Shown here: piece by piece, positions 26,033-34,498 of the stretch
Position numbering within the stretch: position 1 is the stretch's first letter
Layout of the letters: every line of letters begins with the position of its first letter
DNA from: an uncultured Eubacteriales bacterium
Lineage (GTDB): Bacteria; Bacillota; Clostridia; Christensenellales; Aristaeellaceae
Direction of reading: 5' to 3'
Assembly: GCA_902764915.1 (NCBI GenBank)
Contig: CACWXY010000006.1
Location: 62,001 to 126,000 of the forward strand
Length of the DNA: 64,000 nt
Position numbers and translations under genes: made by a program
The notes under the pieces: model-generated
Told to the model about the DNA's origin: nothing
Seen by the model: only the letters and a program-made list of their open reading frames with translations
Databases searched by the model: none

Positions 26033-28147
26033 TCAGATGGTCACTTCCGTCATCAGAGGCGTGGTATCCGTCAGTTCGGCTGATCTTGCATCCGGCTGTA
26101 CGGTGCCTACAAAGAAGCGCATGCTTCCTGCATGATCCACAAACGTTCCGTCATCCTGACAGACACGCATTGCCTTCCGACTCACCGTAAAGGTCAGCTT
26201 CCGCACTTCCCGCGGCGCCAGGCATATGCGTTCAAAACCGGCCAGCTGTCGCAGAGGCATCTCTGAGACAGGCTGCACCCACTGCATATACAGCTGAACA
26301 GTCTCATGAGCGGCCCGATCACAGGGATTCACAGCCTGCACGGTAACCCTGACATCGCCATTTTCCTGTTTTTCCGCTTCCAGCGCCTTCAGTTCTATTT
26401 TTTCATAGCTCAGTCCGAAACCGAAGGGATAGGCAGGCGTACCCGTAAAGTAGCGGTACGTTCTGCCATGCATGTCATAGATGCCGAAATCCGGCAGCTG
26501 TCTGGTATCACTGTAGAAAGTAACCGGCAGCTTTCCAGCCGGCGAAACATCGCCCAGCAGGGTCTCTGCCACCGCAATGCCGCCCATCTGTCCCGGATAC
26601 CAGGCCTGCAGAATCGCCTGCATGCTTTCCGCACAGGGGAAGACAACCGCGGAGCCTGTCATGTTGACGAGCACAGTCGGTTTTCCGGTTTCCGCAATAG
26701 CTTTCGCCAGAGCACGCTGCGAGGCCGGAAGCTCCAGATCGATCTTATCACCTGATCCCGCGCTTTCCGCACTCTCTTCGCTCTCCATCTCGCCGTTGAG
26801 GCCCAGCACCAGGATAACTACATCTGAAAGCCGGGCTGCCTGTACAGCCTCCGCAATCCGATAGTCATCCGCTTCGCCCCAGGACTTTTCCGGCGACCCG
26901 CCGGTAATCGGGCAGCCTTCCGCGTACAGTACCCGGGCGTCCGGCAGAAGACGACGGATGCCCTCCAGTACGGTATAGCTTTCCGACGGCGTTCCGTTAT
27001 AATTGCCTACCAGCGCTTTGCGGCTGTCCGCATTGGGGCCGATGACAGCCACTGTATGCAGTGCTTCCCGGCGAAGCGGTAGCAGCCCCTCATTCTTCAG
27101 AAGAACCATACTGGCTCTTGCCATTGAAAGGGACAGTGCATGATGTGCTTCACTGTCCAGTTCCAGATAGGCTTCATCCGAGAGGCTTTCCACTGGATCC
27201 AGGGAACCCAGGCGGAAGCGTGCTGTCATAAGACGCAGGACCGAGCGATCGATATCTTCCTCGGAGAGCAGTCCCTTTTCCACTGCTTCCAGAAGACAGG
27301 GATAGATCATGCCGCAGCACAGGTCACAGCCATTCTTCACGGCCAGAGCGGCTGCCTCAGCCCGTGAGCTGACCACCTGATGATGCTGATAGATATCCTC
27401 CACTGCACCGCAGTCAGACACAACATAACCCTCAAAGCCCCATTTCCTGCGCAGGATATCCTGGAGAAGGGTTCCGGACGCGCAGGCGGCTTCCCCGTTG
27501 ACACGGTTATAGGCGCCCATCACGGCATGCACGCGGGCCTCCTTGATAGCCGCCTCAAACGCAGGAAGATAGGTCAGGTTCATATCCTTGCGGCTGGCGC
27601 GTGCGTCAAAGTGATGGCGGTCGGCTTCCGGTCCCGAATGTACCGCAAAATGCTTGGCTGTGGCGTCCACAACAGGGTGCTCCGGATCCGCGCCCTGCAG
27701 TCCTTCAATAAAGTGAACCCCCATACGTGATGTCAGATACGGGTCTTCGCCATAGGTTTCATGTCCCCTGCCCCAGCGCGGATCCCGGAATATATTGATA
27801 TTCGGGCTCCACATGGTCAGTCCCTTGTAAATCCCGCGGTCCCCCAGGGCGGCATAGGATGTATACTTCAGCCGGGCCTCCTTTCCGATGATCTCCGCTT
27901 CCTTTTGCAGCAGAGCCGGATCAAAGCTAGCTGCCGCGCCGATCGACTGGGGGAACACCGTCGCGGAACCGGAGCGTGCCACACCGTGCAGCGCTTCATT
28001 CCACCAGTTATAGGCGGGAATACCCAGCCGTTCTATGGCCACCGATGTATAGCTCATCTGTGAAATCTTTTCTTCCAGCGACATGGCCGAAACGAGCAGC
28101 TGTGCGCGTTCTTTGGCCGAAAGTGCCGTATTATCCCAGGGGTGCAT
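26033..28147 (-). CDS. Glycoside hydrolase family 3 (beta-xylosidase/beta-glucosidase)
   Basis: The 704-residue protein has no signal peptide and is probably cytosolic. The GH3 N-terminal barrel contains YNWWNEALHGVARSG, TMWSPNINIFRDPRWGRGHET and the nucleophile motif YVVSDCGAV (aspartate after VVS). The alpha/beta sandwich domain follows, then a fibronectin-III-like C-terminal domain. The WNEALHG and PNINIFRDPRWGRG segments are typical of the xylosidase/arabinosidase branch, so short xylo-oligosaccharides are a likely substrate (inference). GGAGGAAAG precedes ATG 28147. Confidence 0.9.
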   Translation of the reverse strand: MHPWDNTALSAKERAQLLVSAMSLEEKISQMSYTSVAIERLGIPAYNWWNEALHGVARSGSATVFPQSIGAAASFDPALLQKEAEIIGKEARLKYTSYAALGDRGIYKGLTMWSPNINIFRDPRWGRGHETYGEDPYLTSRMGVHFIEGLQGADPEHPVVDATAKHFAVHSGPEADRHHFDARASRKDMNLTYLPAFEAAIKEARVHAVMGAYNRVNGEAACASGTLLQDILRRKWGFEGYVVSDCGAVEDIYQHHQVVSSRAEAAALAVKNGCDLCCGMIYPCLLEAVEKGLLSEEDIDRSVLRLMTARFRLGSLDPVESLSDEAYLELDSEAHHALSLSMARASMVLLKNEGLLPLRREALHTVAVIGPNADSRKALVGNYNGTPSESYTVLEGIRRLLPDARVLYAEGCPITGGSPEKSWGEADDYRIAEAVQAARLSDVVILVLGLNGEMESEESAESAGSGDKIDLELPASQRALAKAIAETGKPTVLVNMTGSAVVFPCAESMQAILQAWYPGQMGGIAVAETLLGDVSPAGKLPVTFYSDTRQLPDFGIYDMHGRTYRYFTGTPAYPFGFGLSYEKIELKALEAEKQENGDVRVTVQAVNPCDRAAHETVQLYMQWVQPVSEMPLRQLAGFERICLAPREVRKLTFTVSRKAMRVCQDDGTFVDHAGSMRFFVGTVQPDARSAELTDTTPLMTEVTI

Positions 28148-28185
28148 GGATCACTTTCCTCCTCTATGGCTTGATAATACTGATT

Positions 28186-28214
28186 ATCTTACACAAACCA
28201 TCGTTCTCCATCAA
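28186..28214 (-). promoter_or_regulatory. Promoter of the GH3 gene
   Basis: On the minus strand TTGATG (28209-28214) and TAAGAT (28186-28191) are 17 nt apart, about 40 nt upstream of the start codon. Confidence 0.6.
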
Positions 28215-28332
28215 GAGGTCTCTGCCCTATATTTGCAGCAGATTCCCTGCCTTTCATGATTCCGGATGTTCTTTCCCCGGGAACGGAAGCCGTGGAGCAT
28301 GCATAAAAACGGAACTTGCCTTTACACAGATT

Positions 28333-28362
28333 TTGGCATTCCTGCAAAGAACGTGATACAAT
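28333..28362 (+). promoter_or_regulatory. Promoter of the flippase gene
   Basis: TTGGCA (28333-28338) and TACAAT (28357-28362) are 18 nt apart, and the -10 box has a TG extension (GTGATACAAT). It is 36 nt before the start codon. Confidence 0.7.
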
Positions 28363-28397
28363 GCCTTCGCATTTTTACCCTGGGAGGCTTCTGCCGC

Positions 28398-29840
28398 ATG
28401 AGTGCCAAAAAAAATACGCTGTACAATATGGCGTACCGCGTTTTTTCGATTTTTCTTCCGCTGGTCACAGCACCTTACCTCTCGCGGACCGTCGGTCAGG
28501 AAGGGGTCGGTCTGTACAGCTATGCCTGGAACCTTTCCTATGTGTTTGTGCTGATCGGCATGCTGGGGCTGGAAAATTACGGTGTCCGCGCGATTTCCCA
28601 GTCACGCGATCGGCAGAGCACACTGGATGCCACCTTTTCCGAGGTCTATCGGATGCAGTGCACCGTCGCGCTCCCCACGCTTCTTTTATGGCTTGTCTAT
28701 GTATTTGCCGTAGCGGGACAGGAGCGCGTGATTTCTTTCAGTCTGACCATGATGAGCGTCAGCTGTCTGTGCAATCTGGACTGGTGCCTTATGGGCCTGG
28801 ATCTGTTCCGGCCGATTGCCCTGCGCAATACCTTCGTCAAGCTTCTTGCGGCAGCCTGCGTCTTTCTCTTCATTCATTCCGCGGAAGATCTCTGGGTCTA
28901 TGGTTTTGCCTGGAGCGCAGCCACACTCCTGGGATGCGTGCTCAGCGCCATGAGCCTCCGGGGCAGGGTTCACCTTGTGCCCGTATCCATGAAAAGCGTG
29001 CTTTCCCATTTCCGGCCCTGCCTCATGCTCTTTGTCTCCGTGCTGGCTGTCAGTATCTACCGCACCATGGATAAGGTCATGGTCGGTGCCATTGCCGGCA
29101 TGGCACAGAACGGGCTGTATGAAAACGCGGAAAAGATCGTCTATTGCCTGAGCGGATTCATCTCTGCTTTCGGCACCGTAATGCTGCCCCGTGCTTCCCA
29201 TCTGCTGAAGAAGGGCAGGCAGGCGGAAGTGTTCCGCTCCATGGATCTGTCCATGCATATCATCCTTGGCATGACATGCGCTATGGCCTTTGGGCTCGCT
29301 GCTGTGTCTGACCGCTTTATTCCCCTGTTTTACGGCGAGGCATTTACGGGTTCCATCCGCCTGATTATTCCGCTTGGGTTCACGCTCGTCATGATCGGAT
29401 GGGCCAATGTGGTGCGCACCCAGTGGATCCTGCCCTCGAACCAGGATCGCATCGTCATACGCTCCGTTGTCAGCGGTGCCATGGTCAATCTTGCGGCCAA
29501 CAGTCTGCTCATTCCCCGGATGGGTGCCATGGGCGCTGTCATCGGAACACTGCTGGCAGAGGGCACGGTACCGGTAGTGCAGTATCTGCATCTGAAACGA
29601 ATCCTGCCCTACGGGACCTATCTGAAAACCCTTTCCCTGTATATCATCCCGGGCCTTGTCATGGTATGCCTTGTGCGATGGATATCGCCGCTTCTGCCAT
29701 TTCACGGCTGGGGAAATGTAGCCCTTTGCGTGCTCGCCGGCGCCATTTCCTATGGTCTTGGCTGCCTGGTGCTCTGGCATGTCACAGGTGCATCCATTCT
29801 GCAGTATGGCAGGCAGCTTCTCTCGTCGAAGCGCCGCTAA
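28398..29840 (+). CDS. Polysaccharide/lipid-linked oligosaccharide flippase (Wzx/MurJ-like superfamily)
   Basis: The 480-residue membrane protein has about 12 to 14 transmembrane helices and the opening pattern of polysaccharide biosynthesis exporters (NMAYRVFSIFLPLVTAPYLSR, then GLYSYAWNLSYVFVLIGMLGLENYGVRAIS). Such flippases move undecaprenyl-linked glycan units across the membrane. ATG 28398 was chosen for GGGAGG 10 nt before it and the start of the first helix; the frame upstream is open but contains the promoter. It overlaps the end of recO by 4 nt in convergent orientation. It may act on the glycan started by the sugar transferase at 15.8 kb (inference). Confidence 0.85.
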   Translation: MSAKKNTLYNMAYRVFSIFLPLVTAPYLSRTVGQEGVGLYSYAWNLSYVFVLIGMLGLENYGVRAISQSRDRQSTLDATFSEVYRMQCTVALPTLLLWLVYVFAVAGQERVISFSLTMMSVSCLCNLDWCLMGLDLFRPIALRNTFVKLLAAACVFLFIHSAEDLWVYGFAWSAATLLGCVLSAMSLRGRVHLVPVSMKSVLSHFRPCLMLFVSVLAVSIYRTMDKVMVGAIAGMAQNGLYENAEKIVYCLSGFISAFGTVMLPRASHLLKKGRQAEVFRSMDLSMHIILGMTCAMAFGLAAVSDRFIPLFYGEAFTGSIRLIIPLGFTLVMIGWANVVRTQWILPSNQDRIVIRSVVSGAMVNLAANSLLIPRMGAMGAVIGTLLAEGTVPVVQYLHLKRILPYGTYLKTLSLYIIPGLVMVCLVRWISPLLPFHGWGNVALCVLAGAISYGLGCLVLWHVTGASILQYGRQLLSSKRR

Positions 29841-30565
29841 TCCTCCGGAAGCATCTTACTGCCGGTGATGCGCTGTCCCAGTTCCATCTCCACAAACCTG
29901 CGCATGACCCCCATCGGAGCATGCATATCCGGACTGTTCACCCACTGGGACGCCGGTTTCTCCAGGCTTTTCCGCAGAAACCGTATCTGCGGCGCGGACA
30001 GCGCTTCATCGCCCCGGGTCTTGCACCGAAGGCAGCACAGTCCCCCGCTTTTTCCGTCAAAACCGGCATTGATTCCATCCGGGATCTCTTCACCGCACCG
30101 GCAGCAGTGATACAGCCGCGGACGGAACCCGGACAGTACCGAAAAATGCATGAGAAACCCCGTAAGCAGCGGACGCCATTCCTGATCGGAATAGGTCAGA
30201 CGGCTCAGGGTATGCAGGAGCAGCATAAACAGTTCCTGCGCGCCCTGCCCCGGCTGCACAACCGCTTCACAAAGGCTCATGAGATAGGTACCCACCGTCA
30301 GCCGGTCAAAATCCAGTCGCAGCGGATAGAAGGACTCTATCATCTGAACGCCGGTTACAGTATAGCGTCCAGCTTTCTCATAGAGCATGAAATCCCCCAG
30401 GGCAAACACTTCCGCCGCGTTCAGCAGCGGACTTTTCGGTTTCCTGCATCCGCGGGCATTGGCTTCTATCCGCCCCTTCACAGGACTGAACAGAGAAATC
30501 ATCCGGTCACTTTCCCGGTAATTCGTATAGCGCATTACAATCGCAGTATTTTCCGTCTGTGTCAT
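29837..30565 (-). CDS. recO: DNA repair protein RecO
   Basis: The 242-residue protein has the RecO N-terminal OB fold (NTAIVMRYTNYRESDRMISLFSPVKGRIEANARGCR) and the zinc-binding motif CCRCGEE...CCLRCKT in the helical half. RecO loads RecA with RecR and anneals strands during recombinational repair. GGAGGAAAC lies 14 to 15 nt before ATG 30565, a long spacing, so a nearby alternative start cannot be excluded. Confidence 0.95.
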   Translation of the reverse strand: MTQTENTAIVMRYTNYRESDRMISLFSPVKGRIEANARGCRKPKSPLLNAAEVFALGDFMLYEKAGRYTVTGVQMIESFYPLRLDFDRLTVGTYLMSLCEAVVQPGQGAQELFMLLLHTLSRLTYSDQEWRPLLTGFLMHFSVLSGFRPRLYHCCRCGEEIPDGINAGFDGKSGGLCCLRCKTRGDEALSAPQIRFLRKSLEKPASQWVNSPDMHAPMGVMRRFVEMELGQRITGSKMLPED

Positions 30566-30877
30566 GTTGTACCCATCCGTTTCCTCCGCAGGCCATGTTC
30601 CTGACCCGGCGTTTCAGCCTTGCAGGAGGCCTTCCGGCTGCCAGGCGATGTTCTTTCCCTGGCGGCTTCCCGGGTAAGCATACCATGACGTGCTTCTGTT
30701 CTCAATCTGTTTTCCTGCGTTACAGAGGGAGATTTTCCGTGCCCACAGGAAGAGCAAGCCCGGGAAAAGCCCCTCGCACCATTATATTTCATGTTTTCCC
30801 TTTTCTCTTTTTCGCATTGTGTTCATGTTTTTGCATAAAAGTTTTCTTTTCCGGGAGCGTCCATTCAAAAATATCTC
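30566..30877. other. Gap upstream of recO with falling GC content
   Basis: About 310 nt. The right half is markedly AT-rich compared with the neighbours. No gene or RNA could be recognised; the recO promoter should lie here but no clear box pair was found. Confidence 0.5.
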
Positions 30878-30906
30878 TTCACAATTACAAATGATTATGA
30901 TATGAT
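30878..30906 (+). promoter_or_regulatory. Strong promoter for the zinc-ribbon gene
   Basis: TTCACA (30878-30883) and TATGAT (30901-30906) with 17-nt spacing, embedded in an AT-rich stretch that resembles an UP element. The predicted transcript starts near 30913. Confidence 0.7.
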
Positions 30907-30912
30907 ACACAA

Positions 30913-31053
30913 CTGTAGCCCAACGATTTGCCTGGTTTTCACTCCATACTTGGTGAAGCGCATCCAATTTGCCCTAGCCAACGAAGCGCTGATCACGGCA
31001 TGAACTCTGGGTACGCATCACAATTCTTTTTATCTCTTTAGGAGGAATTAACC
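30913..31053 (+). other. Long 5' leader of the zinc-ribbon gene
   Basis: About 140 nt of transcribed, apparently non-coding leader. A short TTCAC/GTGAA hairpin and a direct repeat (GAAGCGC near 30955 and 30985) are visible, but no known riboswitch consensus was recognised. The ribosome site is a perfect AGGAGG just before 31054. Confidence 0.45.
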
Positions 31054-31341
31054 ATGTATCAGGATGAAACCTTGACCTGTCGTGACTGTGGACGCGAATT
31101 TGTCTTCTCCGCTTCTGAGCAGGCTTTCTTCGCCGAAAAGGGCTTCCAGAACAAGCCCAGCCGCTGCCCTGAATGCCGTGCTGCCAAGCGTGCAGCCCAG
31201 AACGGCAATGCTCCCCGTCAGATGTTTACCGTGATCTGCGATGGCTGCGGCAAGGAAACCCAGGTTCCCTTCCAGCCCCGTGGAGACCGTCCCGTATACT
31301 GCCGCGAGTGCTTCGCCGCTCAGAGACAGAACCAGTTCTAA
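31054..31341 (+). CDS. Small zinc-ribbon protein (four CxxC)
   Basis: The 95-residue protein contains four CxxC knuckles: LTCRDCGREF, RCPECRA, CDGCGKE and YCRECFA, enough for two zinc ribbons. The first half (FVFSASEQAFFAEKGFQNKPSRCPECR) and the second (VPFQPRGDRPVYCRECF) are a conserved pair found as short proteins in many Bacillota; no biochemical function is established to my knowledge. AGGAGG precedes the ATG. A strong promoter, long leader and dedicated terminator suggest high, possibly regulated expression. Confidence 0.85.
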   Translation: MYQDETLTCRDCGREFVFSASEQAFFAEKGFQNKPSRCPECRAAKRAAQNGNAPRQMFTVICDGCGKETQVPFQPRGDRPVYCRECFAAQRQNQF

Positions 31342-31347
31342 TTCAAG

Positions 31348-31374
31348 AAGGCTGCGCATGCGCAGCCTTTTTTT
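31348..31374 (+). terminator. Terminator of the zinc-ribbon gene
   Basis: A palindromic GC-rich stem (AAGGCTGCGC and its complement) is followed by eight T residues. Confidence 0.9.
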
Positions 31375-31379
31375 ATGCC

Positions 31380-31408
31380 TTGACGTCACTGGCGTTAGCG
31401 GATACACT
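31380..31408 (+). promoter_or_regulatory. Promoter of the alcohol dehydrogenase operon
   Basis: TTGACG (31380-31385) and TACACT (31403-31408) with 17-nt spacing, 34 nt before the start codon at 31442. Confidence 0.7.
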
Positions 31409-31441
31409 GCAGGTATGATCTTACCCTTCGGAGGCATTGCC

Positions 31442-32548
31442 ATGCAAATTCTGCGCCAAAGTCTGTCCTCTTTGCCGGAACTGCTCACCGCACTTTCCGT
31501 GACCCGTCCCCTGCTGGTAGGGCGAATGCCGGACACGCCTGTCCTTTCACAGGCACCTGTGTTTCATGGTTATCATGAAAACCCGGACCTTTCCGACTGT
31601 ACTGCGCTCATGGATATGTTCCGCGCCGAAAACTGTGACGGGCTGATTGCCATTGGCGGCGGCAGCTGTATGGATACCGCCAAGGCCGGGAAAGCCATGC
31701 TGCTGACGGAGGATCCGACCGCACTCTATGAGGGGGCGGTCCAGATTGCCCAGGATCGCAGCCTTCCCCTGATAGCCGTTCCCACCACGGCCGGCACCGG
31801 AAGCGAGGCCACGCAGACCGCCGTAGTGTATGTCGAAAACTGCAAGCTTTCCCTTTCCCACCCTGCGCTTCTGCCGGATGCCGTCATCCTGGATCCGACA
31901 GTTCTGCGCACACTTCCGCCTGTGCAGAAAAAAGTCTGCGCCTTGGATGCGCTCTGCCAGGGGATCGAGTCCTTCTGGTGCCAGGGTGCCACGGCAGAAA
32001 GCCGCCGTCACGCGTCTGTGGCCATTCTTTCCGTACTCGAGCAGTTTCCCGCCTATCTCAGCGGCGATCCGGATGCGGAAAGGTTCATGCTCAGGGCTGC
32101 CTATGAAAGCGGGAAGGCCATTCAGATCACCCGTACAACCGCAGCACATGCCATGAGCTATATCCTGACAAAGACCTACGGGCTTCCCCATGGATACGCC
32201 TGCAGCATCACCCTGCCCGCGCTCTGGCGGCGTCTGAACCATTACACGCCGTGCAGGCAGCGCATGGAAGATCTGCAGATGCTTCTGGGACTGAAAAGCG
32301 CAGACGACGGTCCGCTGCTCTTTGAAGGTCTCCTCGCCTGGCTGGCACTGCCCGCGCGGCCGGTTCTTTCCGATGCAGACATACGCGCGCTGCTTTCCTG
32401 CATTAATCTGCAGCGTCTGCAAAACCATCCGCAGCCGCTCACCATGGATGACTGCTTTTCGGTCTACAGAGAAGCGTTTACCCCTGACACAAAGGATCAC
32501 ACTGCGGACGCAGTCCAGCTCTGGAGGGAATATGCAGGCCTATATTGA
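31442..32548 (+). CDS. Iron-containing alcohol dehydrogenase
   Basis: The 368-residue protein belongs to the Fe-ADH family (group III). The dinucleotide-binding segment IAIGGGSCMDTAKAGK and TTAGTGSEATQTAVV are present, and the metal-binding histidines are in the stretch AAHAMSYILTKTYGLPHGYACS. It interconverts an alcohol and an aldehyde or ketone with NAD(P)H in the cytosol. GGAGG lies 7 nt before ATG 31442. It is somewhat shorter than the usual 380 to 390 residues. The substrate is unknown. Confidence 0.85.
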   Translation: MQILRQSLSSLPELLTALSVTRPLLVGRMPDTPVLSQAPVFHGYHENPDLSDCTALMDMFRAENCDGLIAIGGGSCMDTAKAGKAMLLTEDPTALYEGAVQIAQDRSLPLIAVPTTAGTGSEATQTAVVYVENCKLSLSHPALLPDAVILDPTVLRTLPPVQKKVCALDALCQGIESFWCQGATAESRRHASVAILSVLEQFPAYLSGDPDAERFMLRAAYESGKAIQITRTTAAHAMSYILTKTYGLPHGYACSITLPALWRRLNHYTPCRQRMEDLQMLLGLKSADDGPLLFEGLLAWLALPARPVLSDADIRALLSCINLQRLQNHPQPLTMDDCFSVYREAFTPDTKDHTADAVQLWREYAGLY

Positions 32549-33131
32549 CGCTGTCACCCGGTTTATTTTTATAGAAGATCCACCGCAGAAAAGTGATGTG
32601 ATTTTTCTTCCCGGTTCTACCCGTCCGCAGCATACCCATCTGGCCGCACAGCTTTACAGGGAAGGCTTCGCGCCCTACATTCTTCCTTCCGGGCTTCATG
32701 CCAAGGCACAGTCCCGCTTTGATGGCGATCCGCGTTTCCCCTCTGAGTGGGCCTGCATGCATCACCTTCTTCGGGAGGATGGCGTACCGGAATCCGCTAT
32801 TCTTCGGGAGGACAAAGCTACTTTTACCTGGGAGAATGCGCTTTTTTCCCGGGACGTGCTCGCAGACGCCGGGTTCCCGGTTTCTTCGGCCATTCTCTGC
32901 TGCAAGGCTGCGCACGCGCGGCGGGCACTGTTCTACTATGAAGCGGCCATGCCCGACATTCACTTCTGCGTGGTACCCTATGCAGAGCCGGGCGTCTCCC
33001 GTCACGACTGGTTTACCAATGAAAAAGGGCGCCGGACCGTGCTGGGTGAGGTCCAGCGCATGGGCGCTCAGGTGGCGGACATCTTTGAGGCAGCTATGAC
33101 GGCATCCGAGGAAGGAGGTACGCATGCATAA
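32532..33131 (+). CDS. YdcF-family (DUF218) protein
   Basis: The 199-residue soluble protein has the DUF218 core: IFLPGSTRPQHTHLAAQLYREGF, the acid patch REDKATFTWENA, and ILCCKAAHARRALFYYE. Family members such as YdcF, ElyC and SanA are tied to envelope functions or bind nucleotide-like ligands, but catalysis is poorly known. The ATG, with GGAGGG, starts inside the end of the dehydrogenase gene (17-nt overlap). Confidence 0.8.
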   Translation: MQAYIDAVTRFIFIEDPPQKSDVIFLPGSTRPQHTHLAAQLYREGFAPYILPSGLHAKAQSRFDGDPRFPSEWACMHHLLREDGVPESAILREDKATFTWENALFSRDVLADAGFPVSSAILCCKAAHARRALFYYEAAMPDIHFCVVPYAEPGVSRHDWFTNEKGRRTVLGEVQRMGAQVADIFEAAMTASEEGGTHA

Positions 33132-33732
33132 GATTCCCTTTCCCTTGCGCCTGATCCTATGGTTCCTGGCCTTCTGCATGGTCTGCTATCTGTTTCTCAT
33201 CGGTATGGTCTGGTATAAGGAAAACCATGTAAGCCCGCCGGCAGAGGATCCGGATGCCATCGTGGTACTGGGCGCACAGGTGCGCAGTGACGGCACGCCC
33301 AGCCTGCAGCTGCAATGGCGGCTTGAGTCAGCGATTGAAGCGTATGCCGCGCATCCCTGTCCTGTCGTGGTCTGCGGTGCGCAAGGCGCAGACGAGCCCA
33401 AAGCCGAAGCACTGGTCATGCGGGATATTCTCCTGGCCGCCGGTGTCCGTGATACGGATATTCTGACAGATGATACTTCCTTTAACACCCGGGAAAACCT
33501 GCTGCATGCCCAGGCACTGCTGAAGGACGCTTCCGCCCGGCGCGTGCTGGTTGTCACCAGTGATTACCATCTGCCCCGCGCGCTGGCGCTGGCACAGGAC
33601 CTGGGCTTTGAAGCCACAGGCCGCGGCAGTCCCACGCTCGGCGGTTACCACTGGCTGAAAAACCATGCACGGGAAGCGCTGTCCTGGGTAAAGTACTGGC
33701 TTCAGAAATATACACCCCTGTGGGGATCGTGA
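33124..33732 (+). CDS. Membrane-anchored YdcF/SanA-family protein
   Basis: The 202-residue protein has one N-terminal transmembrane helix (about residues 8-30) and then a DUF218 domain outside or at the membrane: AIVVLGAQVRSDGTPSLQL, VCGAQGADEPKAEA and VVTSDYHLPRAL. It overlaps the preceding YdcF gene by 8 nt, so the soluble and membrane paralogues are co-translated. The family is linked to envelope integrity in enterobacteria (SanA, ElyC); the role here is open. Confidence 0.85.
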   Translation: MHKIPFPLRLILWFLAFCMVCYLFLIGMVWYKENHVSPPAEDPDAIVVLGAQVRSDGTPSLQLQWRLESAIEAYAAHPCPVVVCGAQGADEPKAEALVMRDILLAAGVRDTDILTDDTSFNTRENLLHAQALLKDASARRVLVVTSDYHLPRALALAQDLGFEATGRGSPTLGGYHWLKNHAREALSWVKYWLQKYTPLWGS

Positions 33733-33742
33733 GGAAACATAC

Positions 33743-34465
33743 ATGGATCAGACACAATTTGTTTCATACTTTCTTTCATCCGGCCTGTCCCTGCGCGAAG
33801 ACCAGTACAGACAGCTGTATCATTATCATACCCTGCTCATGGACTGGAATACCCGCATGGACCTGACCGCCGTGGTGGATGAGGCGGAAATGCTGGACCG
33901 CCATTACATGGACAGTCTGATGCCCATGCTGTCGCATCCGCTCAGAGGCTCTGTCATTGATGTAGGCACCGGCGCCGGTCTGCCGGGAATTCCTCTGGCC
34001 ATTGCCTGTCCCGACGTACAGTTCACGCTTCTGGACGCAAGGCAGAAGCGCCTGGACTTTCTGGAAGAAGTCATACAGGCATTGCCGCTTCCCAATGTTC
34101 GCCTGGTGCATGCCCGTGCCGAGGACGCCGCCTTTGACCCGGGACTCCGTGCCGCTTTTGACAGTGCCGTTGCCCGGGCTGTCGCTCCGCTCAATGTTCT
34201 GGCAGAGTATCTTCTGCCTTTTGTACGTATCGGCGGGCAAGCGCTCTGCTGGAAAGGCCCGTCTGCTGCCCAGGAAATAGAGGACGCGGAAAAAGCTGTG
34301 CATCTCCTGGGCGGACATATCGTAGCCGCTGACCGCTACTCCATTCCGGGCCGTGAATGGCAGCATGCACTGGTTGTTCTCTCCAAGAGCGCAGCTACGC
34401 CCAAACGCTATCCGCGCAAGGCCGGGCTTCCCTCCAAATCCCCCCTGGGCCATGTTCCGGTTTGA
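33743..34465 (+). CDS. rsmG: 16S rRNA G527 N7-methyltransferase RsmG
   Basis: The 240-residue methyltransferase has the SAM-binding VIDVGTGAGLPGIPLAI near residue 72 and ARAVAPLNVLAEYLLP, as in GidB/RsmG. It methylates G527 of 16S rRNA, and its loss gives streptomycin resistance in known bacteria. GAGGAAAC precedes ATG 33743. In many Bacillota rsmG is close to mnmG and parAB near the origin; here it is 16 kb from parAB and behind two YdcF genes. Confidence 0.95.
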   Translation: MDQTQFVSYFLSSGLSLREDQYRQLYHYHTLLMDWNTRMDLTAVVDEAEMLDRHYMDSLMPMLSHPLRGSVIDVGTGAGLPGIPLAIACPDVQFTLLDARQKRLDFLEEVIQALPLPNVRLVHARAEDAAFDPGLRAAFDSAVARAVAPLNVLAEYLLPFVRIGGQALCWKGPSAAQEIEDAEKAVHLLGGHIVAADRYSIPGREWQHALVVLSKSAATPKRYPRKAGLPSKSPLGHVPV

Positions 34466-34490
34466 CGCTGATGCGGCAAAGTGCTATACT
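34462..34490 (+). promoter_or_regulatory. Promoter of the tRNA-Leu gene
   Basis: TTGACG (34462-34467) and TATACT (34485-34490) with 17-nt spacing; the -35 box overlaps the rsmG stop codon. The -10 box ends 8 nt before the tRNA 5' end. Confidence 0.8.
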
Positions 34491-34498
34491 CTGCCTGC

